Source: Fidelibacterota bacterium (GTDB lineage: Bacteria; Fidelibacterota; UBA2242). From it: a DNA stretch of 5,396 nucleotides. Where the stretch lies: positions 1-5,396 of the forward strand of contig JAUSPJ010000047.1 in NCBI GenBank assembly GCA_030655795.1, written 5' to 3'. The notes beneath the pieces were generated by a model. The model worked only from the letters and a program-made list of their open reading frames with translations. It did no database searches and was not told the origin of the DNA. Positions 1 to 5,396 of the stretch are shown in pieces (within the stretch, counting starts at the first letter, position 1; the number at the start of each line of letters is the position of its first letter). A program made the translations under genes and the position numbers.

Positions 1-1965
1 AGTTTATCCTATTATCAGGATTGGGGTGGACCGATATTAATTAGAAATACTACAAGTCATGGTTCTGTTAGTCAGCCAATTAACCCTGAATATGTTACTT
101 ATTATCAACGTGATGGTTCTCTTTATATATGGTATGGTACAACAGTTGTCTTGGATGATAAAGTAATTTTCTGTGAAGGTACCAATGGTGAAATAATTGA
201 TGATGGTGCTGAATTGGTGATAGGGCAAGGGAGCAGTTTTAATGGAGTTACAACCGGGATTGAAGATTATGTCAATATTACTCTGGCTCCTGATTATCTT
301 GAGCAGAATTCTACAGGGAATATTGTAAGAGCACAAGCTGATGACGTAGAGCCGTATGGTAATATCTCGGATTTATCCAGATGTGAATTATATGCAAGGA
401 GCTTAGAGGAAGATGTGAAATTGTCGGATTATTGTTCTATGTATAATCGGATTAATGGCTATTGGGAATTTTTAATGGATGTTCCTTCTCTCTCTCAATG
501 GAATAATACATGGGTAAGAGACTTTACTGAAAATGAATACATCCGAGGATATTTTAAAGTCATAAATGGAGATATATATACGATTTCAAATGTTTTAATT
601 CATTCACCGGTTACAAAACGCGGAACTATCGCAAAGAACGAAATGTGGTGCGGAAATATTTCTTTAACGGGAAATGTGACAGTAGCATCAGGTATAAAAC
701 TAATAATAATCGAAGGGACTGAAATAAAATTTCCTTCAGGTAAAAAATTAACAATTAATGGAATTTTAGATGCTCAAGGTGTCCTGACGAATCCTATCAT
801 TTTCACTTCAAATAATTCATCGCCATCTGCCGGAAACTGGTACGGCATCCGTTTTGAAGATTCCAGTGTAGACGCCAACTGCATTCTGAAATACTGCGAT
901 ATCCAGTACGCTCAGTACGGCGTTTATTGCAACCGCGCTAATCCGAAGATTGAGAATAACACTATCACAAATAATTATTATGGTGTATATGCTTATTATG
1001 CTAGTCCGAGTATTCACAGTTGTTGGATACATGATAATACCTATGGCCTTCTCGGTGCGTCATCCAGCATGGTTGTCACAAATAATAAAATCTATGACAA
1101 CAGCCAGGACTGCGGGTATTTTGTGGGGGGAACGCCGCGGTTTTACACCAATACCATTTATGACAATACGGGAAATGGTTTATATTTCTACTCATCATCC
1201 GGTAAAATCGGGTATTCATCGGGAACGAGCCAGGGTTTAAACGAGATCCGTGATAACGGTAGCTGGGGCATATATGCCGAGGAATTGACCGAGATATTTA
1301 TGGGAAGTTCCGACTCGGAAGGCAACCGTATCGGTGGTTATAACTCAGTAATGGACAATACCATGAATGAAGTATGTAGTAATGCCGCCCATGTCGAAGC
1401 GGAATATAATTACTGGGGGACCTCATCGCCTACCTCAGCTTTATTCACCCTGGTATATGGCGGAACAATTGATTATATACCGTATTTGACCTCCGATCCA
1501 AACGGCGGAAGCAGTCTTTCAAAAAGTTCGGTATTGTCTGGTTCAGGTAATGTAGCCGATAACGTCAATAATCGCTGGGCAGGTTATAATCCGGCCAATC
1601 TTAATTTTAACAAGTTGTCGGATCTCTGGCTTTACGGGCTGGAACTCACGCTGCATAACCGACCAGAAAAGGCCATCGAAATTTACAAGATGCTAATTGA
1701 AAAATTCCCGAAATCCACTGAGGCCAAAAAGGCAATGGTAAAGGTCCATCATCTGCTGAGAGAGTGTGATGAAAAATCACAGGAAAATTATTTTGAAACA
1801 TTGATGCAGAAAGGAGGCGGCTGTAAAGAGGAATACAAAAGCACCGCTATGATACTCACAGCCTATACTTATTGCGATATGGGATTACCTGTCCAAGCAA
1901 TTAATATTTTTGAAGAGGTTATTAAAGAATATCCCGACTCTTCATGTACCCTGGGCGCTTTGTGA
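1..1965 (+). CDS. Exported right-handed beta-helix protein with C-terminal TPR helices; 5' partial, 3' truncated by an IS fragment
   Basis: The frame is open from base 1, so the start and any signal peptide lie to the left; 654 codons are visible. Residue numbers count from base 1. Residues about 218-490 are rich in short Asn/Gly/Tyr-containing turns such as NPKIENNTITNNYYGVY and NKIYDNSQDCGYF, the pattern of PbH1 parallel beta-helix coils (NosD/Beta_helix type). They end in an NYWG motif near residue 470 that commonly closes such helices. A linker follows, then about two TPR-like helix pairs (residues about 540-650; PEKAIEIYKMLIEKFPKS and VQAINIFEEVIKEYPDSS). Proteins of this build in FCB-group bacteria are usually secreted or surface-attached and often carry a C-terminal sorting domain. 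None is present here, because the coding sequence runs into a transposase fragment at about 1962 and stops at TGA 1963-1965. Substrate and exact role are unknown. The truncated product may be non-functional. The fold call is firm; the function is not. Confidence 0.85.
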   Translation, partial: SLSYYQDWGGPILIRNTTSHGSVSQPINPEYVTYYQRDGSLYIWYGTTVVLDDKVIFCEGTNGEIIDDGAELVIGQGSSFNGVTTGIEDYVNITLAPDYLEQNSTGNIVRAQADDVEPYGNISDLSRCELYARSLEEDVKLSDYCSMYNRINGYWEFLMDVPSLSQWNNTWVRDFTENEYIRGYFKVINGDIYTISNVLIHSPVTKRGTIAKNEMWCGNISLTGNVTVASGIKLIIIEGTEIKFPSGKKLTINGILDAQGVLTNPIIFTSNNSSPSAGNWYGIRFEDSSVDANCILKYCDIQYAQYGVYCNRANPKIENNTITNNYYGVYAYYASPSIHSCWIHDNTYGLLGASSSMVVTNNKIYDNSQDCGYFVGGTPRFYTNTIYDNTGNGLYFYSSSGKIGYSSGTSQGLNEIRDNGSWGIYAEELTEIFMGSSDSEGNRIGGYNSVMDNTMNEVCSNAAHVEAEYNYWGTSSPTSALFTLVYGGTIDYIPYLTSDPNGGSSLSKSSVLSGSGNVADNVNNRWAGYNPANLNFNKLSDLWLYGLELTLHNRPEKAIEIYKMLIEKFPKSTEAKKAMVKVHHLLRECDEKSQENYFETLMQKGGGCKEEYKSTAMILTAYTYCDMGLPVQAINIFEEVIKEYPDSSCTLGAL

Positions 1966-2426
1966 AGGGGCAGATAACAATAACTGTTGTAATTTCTATT
2001 AAAAAGAGCCATCTGCTGAGAACCATGAGTCGGGTCGTCGGTGTCATCCAAATCCAGTAAAATGGCTTTAGGCGGGTTTGTATAGGAAGCAATAAAGGCA
2101 TCCAAAAAGGCTTGCGCAATCCGATAAAAATCCGTTCGGGAAAAACCGTTTTCAAAGTCCGGCAGCTGCCGGATCGGTTGACTGGCCAGGGAACCCTCTA
2201 AGCGATGACATGCAATCTTCAAGACCGGGTCGTCTTTAAGGTAATCACAATCATTGGCATCTTCATATCCGGCGGCGATTTGAAAAACACGCTGCGTTAA
2301 GAGTTGCCGGAAACTGTGCTGAACATAACCCGGATGTCGGCGATCGGGAAGCATATCGGCAATGCGTTGGATAATACCTGCTTTTGATTCCACTTCCCGC
2401 AAAAAAAGCAACCCGGCGTCAGCGTA
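1962..2426 (-). pseudogene. IS1380-family transposase remnant, truncated at both ends
   Basis: The minus strand reads LLFLREVESKAGIIQRIADM, then LPDRRHP, RVFQIAAGYEDANDCDYLKDD, LASQP, SRTDFYRIAQAFLDAFIASY, and LLDLDDTDDPTHG followed by ALFNRNYNSYCYLPLH. This is the conserved N-terminal half of IS1380-family DDE transposases, and LDLDDTDD contains the first catalytic aspartate. About 150 residues remain, against roughly 430-480 in the intact family. Recognisable similarity stops at the LPLH motif (base 1962). The frame then stays open to 1869 only because it reads antisense through the beta-helix gene. At the 5' side, similarity begins near ADAGLLFLREV (about 2426), with no good ATG. The later Asp and Glu of the catalytic triad are absent, as are recognisable terminal inverted repeats, so the element cannot transpose on its own. 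The segment before FENGFSRTD also departs from the usual LASQPT-x-RFEN spacing, which suggests decay. Family identification is by recalled motifs. Confidence 0.88.
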
Positions 2427-2465
2427 ATGCGGGCATAAGACGAAATTCTGGATTTTCTTTTCGAT

Positions 2466-2495
2466 TTGACCTAACTTTCACCCGTTCGGTAATTA
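2466..2495 (+). promoter_or_regulatory. Weak candidate promoter for the TPR gene
   Basis: TTGACC (2466-2471) resembles a -35 box. An AT-rich TAATTA (2490-2495) lies 18 bp downstream but matches the -10 consensus poorly. It is the only promoter-like pair between the transposase relic and the start codon at 2519. If the host is a Bacteroidota-like bacterium, its promoters may not follow this consensus at all. This is a guess based on position. Confidence 0.18.
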
Positions 2496-2509
2496 TTGAA
2501 AAAGAAATT

Positions 2510-2513
2510 GGAG
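2510..2513 (+). promoter_or_regulatory. Ribosome binding site that fixes the TPR gene start
   Basis: GGAG lies five bases before the ATG at 2519. This supports that ATG over the in-frame TTG at 2384, which would put 45 extra residues, partly encoded by the transposase relic, in front of a clean signal peptide. Confidence 0.7.
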
Positions 2514-2518
2514 ATCGC

Positions 2519-4135
2519 ATGAAAAAGAGCAGTTGGTGGTTGAACCTTTTTGCGGCAGGCATGATTCTCTTTCCGGTATTATCGTTCGCACAGGTCGATA
2601 AATTGGTCGATAAAGTCGCCGGCAAACAGGATATGCAATTCCAAAATTCCGTCGTCGATCAGGCGCGCGGGGACAAAAAGACGCTCAGGCAATTCATTGC
2701 CGATTCGCTCCGGTTGGTTTATGATGAAATCTTGCAGGAGCAGATCGACTCTATTGGCGTCGTTTACTCCAATCAGACAAATGCCCTTCTCAACGAACTG
2801 AGTATGGCATCGGAACGCAACCAAAACTTATCGGACAGCGTCGCTATGCTTTCCGGTATGCTGACCGGAAAAGGTCAATCGCCAGCGACGAACGATCCCG
2901 CTTTCGAAGCGAAGTTTTTTTCATTTGAAAAAATGCTGAGGCAGGAAGAGTCGAAAAAGAAGGGAAGTATCTTCAAACTCTCTTCGACTATCGAACAGAT
3001 CGCCCCGTTTCAACTTCAGGAATTGCAGAATTATCTGGATATATTTTATCCGTCAGCCCGGTGCGATTCCGTTCAGGATTTCATTACGCAGGTTTATATT
3101 CGGACGAACGATTGGAGCAGAGCGGAATATTCCATCCTGAAATTCCTGTATTTGTATCCGGATTCGCCGCTTTTTGACGAGGTGCAAAGTCTTCGTTCGG
3201 CGATTTTCCAGACGGAAAAATTTTACAAATCCAGTTCGGATTACCTGATGCGGCTGATCAACGAAATTCCCGAACCGGCGACGCCTGAAGAACGTTACTT
3301 CAAATTTGTCGAAACCTTGCGCGATTTCATCGACGTTCCCATCCGCCAGCATTTTATTCCCGAAGCGCAGACGTTTCTCAAACTCTATCCGTATTCGTCG
3401 CATGCGGATGTGCTCAGTCTGTGGATTGCCGAAGCCTACGAGCGAAATGGACAGCCGTCAAGCGCCTTCCTTTCTTACCAAAAGACAATGCTTTTTTATC
3501 CGAAAACCGCTTTCTTTTCACGTTGTCTGTTTCGCTCCGCCGATATTCAGCAAAAACAGTTTGGCGAATATGAAAACGCAATTCGATCCTTTTTATTCTA
3601 TATTGAAAAATTCGGTCGGGATTCTCTCGCATTGGACGCGCAATACCGCATTGCTAAAATGCTGGACGAGAACTTGTCCGAATGGGAACGCGCCGTGAAA
3701 GCGTATCAGGTTATTGCCGATAAATATCCGTCATCGCCGCAGGCGATTCCTGCTTTGATGCGGAAAGCGGTGATTCTCTCGACCAAAATGAGTCTGATCG
3801 AAGAAGCAGTCGTCATTTATCAGTCCATCGACGACCGTTATCCGGGAACGCCGGACGCGTTGTCGGCGCTGATGGCATCCGGAGATCTGTACAATCTTCA
3901 CAAAAAGTACGAATCCGCGGTCGGTCAATATATGAAGGTATTCCAGAAATATCCGAAATCGGAAAAGGCCATTTCCGCGCTGGAAGAAGCCGTAAAAATT
4001 TATTCCGAGAAGATAAAGGACAACGACAAAACCGTCGAAACTCTCAACCTGATCATCGCCAATTATCCCGGTACGAAAGCCGAAGCGCGCGCAGTTAAAC
4101 AATTGGCGAAACTCGAAAAAGCCAAACAGCCGTGA
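2519..4135 (+). CDS. Exported tetratricopeptide-repeat protein (tol-pal/BamD-like TPR array)
   Basis: Complete gene of 538 residues. The N-terminus MKKSSWWLNLFAAGMILFPVLSFA is a typical Sec signal peptide, with probable signal peptidase I cleavage after A24 (SFA/QVDK). There is no lipobox cysteine, so a soluble periplasmic or secreted protein is more likely than a lipoprotein. Residues about 25-150 are charged and helical, with a possible short coiled coil around 85-115. The rest is a TPR solenoid. A YPxS/T-type helix-end motif recurs at residues 213, 290, 327, 403, 441, 478 and 516, with a degenerate FGRDS at 365, giving a period of 37-38 residues. Such arrays resemble those of BamD/YfiO and CpoB (YbgF), which serve as protein-docking scaffolds in envelope assembly. 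No enzymatic motif is visible and the partner is unknown. The gene stands alone: the transposase relic lies upstream and about 320 non-coding bases follow. Fold and export are well supported; the specific function is not. Confidence 0.9.
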   Translation: MKKSSWWLNLFAAGMILFPVLSFAQVDKLVDKVAGKQDMQFQNSVVDQARGDKKTLRQFIADSLRLVYDEILQEQIDSIGVVYSNQTNALLNELSMASERNQNLSDSVAMLSGMLTGKGQSPATNDPAFEAKFFSFEKMLRQEESKKKGSIFKLSSTIEQIAPFQLQELQNYLDIFYPSARCDSVQDFITQVYIRTNDWSRAEYSILKFLYLYPDSPLFDEVQSLRSAIFQTEKFYKSSSDYLMRLINEIPEPATPEERYFKFVETLRDFIDVPIRQHFIPEAQTFLKLYPYSSHADVLSLWIAEAYERNGQPSSAFLSYQKTMLFYPKTAFFSRCLFRSADIQQKQFGEYENAIRSFLFYIEKFGRDSLALDAQYRIAKMLDENLSEWERAVKAYQVIADKYPSSPQAIPALMRKAVILSTKMSLIEEAVVIYQSIDDRYPGTPDALSALMASGDLYNLHKKYESAVGQYMKVFQKYPKSEKAISALEEAVKIYSEKIKDNDKTVETLNLIIANYPGTKAEARAVKQLAKLEKAKQP

Positions 4136-4153
4136 GAAAGGTTAATTAGGTTG

Positions 4154-4221
4154 GATTCGGTTGATTAGGCCTGTCCGCCATCGGCGGATTGATTCGGTTG
4201 ATTAGGCCTGTCCGCCATCGG
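4154..4221 (+). repeat. Two direct copies of a 31-bp repeat
   Basis: Bases 4154-4184 and 4191-4221 are identical over 31 bp. Each begins GATTCGGTTGATTAGG and ends CCTGTCCGCCATCGG, and they are separated by 6 bp (period 37 bp). The last 14 bp of copy one form most of a hairpin completed by the spacer. The arrangement looks like a tandem duplication of a dispersed intergenic repeat. Six bases between copies is far too short for a CRISPR spacer. Confidence 0.85.
4174..4188 (+). other. Perfect small inverted repeat (possible weak terminator or repeat-family hairpin)
   Basis: TCCGCC (4174-4179) and GGCGGA (4183-4188) pair perfectly around an ATC loop. The hairpin lies about 40 bases past the stop codon of the TPR gene, where a terminator could sit, but no T-run follows, so rho-independent termination is doubtful. 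The second repeat copy has only a weaker version (CCGC...GCGG, 4212-4225 region). Confidence 0.5.
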
Positions 4222-4288
4222 TGCGGGAAATGCCTTAATGACCGATGACATTTTCTGCCTGTCCGTCACTCGTCACTAAATTAAATCC

Positions 4289-4317
4289 TTGTGCTTTTAC
4301 CCGATTATATGTACTAT
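4289..4317 (+). promoter_or_regulatory. Weak candidate promoter for hsdM
   Basis: TTGTGC (4289-4294) and TACTAT (4312-4317) are 17 bp apart and match the sigma-70 consensus at about three and four of six positions. The pair lies about 140 bases upstream of the hsdM start. Other AT-rich hexamers such as GATAAT (4338-4343) lack a matching -35 box. The evidence is weak and assumes a sigma-70-like consensus. Confidence 0.2.
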
Positions 4318-4455
4318 TTCGACGTTGTTTGATTATAGATAATTGCGGATCGATCTTTTAATGAGGGAATGAACTTGGAAAATGATCGCGGGAAAAGAAA
4401 CAACCAGTATGTCCATATGTTGTGCCCAATACCGCGCTAAAGGATTAATACTTGA

Positions 4456-5396
4456 ATGGAGACAATAGCGGCAATGACCAAAGATAATAACGTAAAAGCA
4501 GAACCGATTGAAAATCAACTCTGGAAAGCCGCCGACAAGCTTAGAAAAAATATTGACGCCGCCGAATATAAACATGTCGTCCTCGGACTCATATTTCTAA
4601 AATATATCTCCGATGTCTTTGAAGTTCTTCATAATAAATTAGTCAAGGGCGAAGGTGATTTCCAAGGCGCCGATCCTGAAGACCCATACGAATATACCGC
4701 GGAAAAAGTGTTCTTTGTACCGCCTATCGCGCGTTGGAAAAACATACAGGACAATGCCAAAAAAACAGAGATCGTTCTTGAGAACGGTAAGAAAGTCGAT
4801 ATTGGCGGTTATGTCGATGAAGCCATGGAAGTGATCGAACGCCGGAACGCCTCGCTAAAAGGCGTGCTTCCAAAAGTTTATGCCCGGCAAAACCTCGATA
4901 GGCAATCTCTCGGCGAATTAATCGATTTGATCGGCGGCATCGCACTCGGCGACGAATTTTCACGAAGTAAGGACATGTTGGGAAAAGTCTATGAGTATTT
5001 CCTCGGACAGTTCGCTCTTGCGGAAGGCAAAAAGGGTGGACAGTTCTATACGCCTCAGAGCGTTGTCTGCCTTCTGGTGGAAATGCTTCAACCTTATGAA
5101 GGCCGCGTATTCGATCCCTGTTGCGGTTCCGGCGGGATGTTCGTTCAAAGTGAAAGGTTCATTCATGCACATCGGGATCACTACAGGAAGAACGGTCACA
5201 ACGGTCTCGAACTCGATCCGTCCGATCGGATCAGCATCTATGGGCAGGAATCAAATCGGACAACCTGGCAGCTGTGTAAAATGAATCTCGCCATCCGCGG
5301 CATAGACAGTTCCAATATCCGATGGAATAACGAGGGTTCTTTCCTCAACGACGCGCATAAAGACCTGAAGGCGGATTTTATCATCGCCAACCCACC
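4456..5396 (+). CDS. hsdM: Type I restriction-modification system, DNA adenine methyltransferase subunit HsdM (3' partial)
   Basis: HsdM transfers a methyl group from S-adenosylmethionine to N6 of adenine. It does so as part of the M2S complex, which protects host DNA, and with HsdR it completes the restriction enzyme. The visible part begins with the HsdM N-terminal helical domain (IENQLWKAADKLRKNIDAAEYKHVVLGLIFLKYISDVFE). After the conserved segment GGQFYTPQSVV it enters the N6-methylase domain, with SAM-binding motif I FDPCCGSGGMF (Asp at bases 5113-5115). The window ends inside the catalytic motif IV, IANPP (Asn codon 5389-5391). About 313 codons are seen, against roughly 480-550 in the family. 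Two in-frame starts are possible: ATG 4456, directly after a TGA and 11 bases past AAAGGA (4439-4444), and ATG 4474, 12 bases past GGAG (4458-4461). The latter gives MTKDNNVKAEPIENQLW, close to usual family starts. hsdS and hsdR should follow to the right. No frameshift is seen. Confidence 0.93.
   Translation, partial: METIAAMTKDNNVKAEPIENQLWKAADKLRKNIDAAEYKHVVLGLIFLKYISDVFEVLHNKLVKGEGDFQGADPEDPYEYTAEKVFFVPPIARWKNIQDNAKKTEIVLENGKKVDIGGYVDEAMEVIERRNASLKGVLPKVYARQNLDRQSLGELIDLIGGIALGDEFSRSKDMLGKVYEYFLGQFALAEGKKGGQFYTPQSVVCLLVEMLQPYEGRVFDPCCGSGGMFVQSERFIHAHRDHYRKNGHNGLELDPSDRISIYGQESNRTTWQLCKMNLAIRGIDSSNIRWNNEGSFLNDAHKDLKADFIIANP

Larger units (their letters stand above)
4136..4455 (+). other. 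Non-coding spacer with short repeats between the TPR gene and hsdM
   Basis: About 320 bases without a convincing gene. The left part (4140-4277) is repeat-rich: a GGTTRATTAGG motif at 4140-4150, 4159-4169 and 4196-4206, GCCTGTCCG at 4169-4177, 4206-4214 and 4257-4265, and CGTCACT twice in tandem at 4264-4277. The right part (4280-4455) is more AT-rich and should hold the hsdM promoter. No tRNA, CRISPR array or strong intrinsic terminator with a T-run is visible. Confidence 0.7.

Noticed and set aside
1869..1961. Extension of the transposase frame beyond the LPLH motif
   Set aside because: These codons are antisense to the beta-helix/TPR gene and show no transposase similarity; they are read-through after the truncation.
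2384..2518. Possible 45-residue N-terminal extension of the TPR protein from a TTG at 2384
   Set aside because: It overlaps the transposase relic, would bury a clear signal peptide, and the ATG at 2519 has a well-spaced GGAG.
3053..3403. Minus-strand reading frames, and the plus-strand frame at 3306-3698, inside the TPR gene
   Set aside because: They are Arg/Phe/Ile-rich shadow translations of a complete, well-supported gene on the plus strand.
4154..4221. CRISPR array
   Set aside because: There are only two copies and the gap is 6 bp, far below spacer length; no cas gene is present.
4382..4468. Small plus-strand reading frame (28 residues, MIAGKETTSMSICC...) overlapping the hsdM start
   Set aside because: It has no good ribosome binding site, no recognisable family, and a length expected by chance.
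4333..4575. Minus-strand reading frame opposite the hsdM 5' region
   Set aside because: It overlaps the well-supported hsdM N-terminus on the other strand and resembles no known protein.
4991..5284. Plus-strand reading frame within hsdM
   Set aside because: It is an out-of-frame shadow of the conserved methyltransferase coding sequence.

Overview
The window looks like a bacterial chromosome segment of moderate G+C. The gene content (a secreted parallel beta-helix protein ending in tetratricopeptide (TPR) helices, a second secreted TPR protein, an IS1380-type transposase relic, and a type I restriction-modification gene) would fit an uncultured lineage near the Bacteroidota/FCB group, such as Calditrichota- or KSB1-like bacteria. 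That placement is an inference from protein style only; no rRNA or other marker gene is present.

Layout, left to right. Bases 1-1961 are the 3' part of a plus-strand gene for an exported beta-helix/TPR protein; its start lies outside the window. The gene is cut off at about 1961/1962, where it abuts a minus-strand fragment of an IS1380-family transposase (about 1962-2426). The stop codon TGA (1963-1965) lies in transposase-derived sequence, so the protein has lost its natural C-terminus. A short leader (about 2427-2518) precedes a complete plus-strand gene (2519-4135) for a 538-residue protein with a signal peptide and a long, regular TPR array. Bases 4136-4455 are non-coding and hold a tandem pair of 31-bp repeats, a small perfect hairpin and a 7-bp tandem repeat. 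From 4456 (or 4474) to the window end runs the N-terminal two thirds or so of hsdM, the DNA adenine methyltransferase subunit of a type I restriction-modification system. It is cut by the window edge exactly at its catalytic NPP motif.

The genes do not form one pathway. The two exported TPR proteins probably act in the periplasm or at the cell surface. The hsdM gene begins a separate defence locus whose specificity (hsdS) and restriction (hsdR) genes should lie to the right. The transposase relic and the intergenic repeats mark this as a rearranged region. I see no convincing sign of a wholly new system. The most interesting signals are the IS-bounded gene truncation and an abrupt alternation of codon composition inside the beta-helix gene that suggests module exchange.
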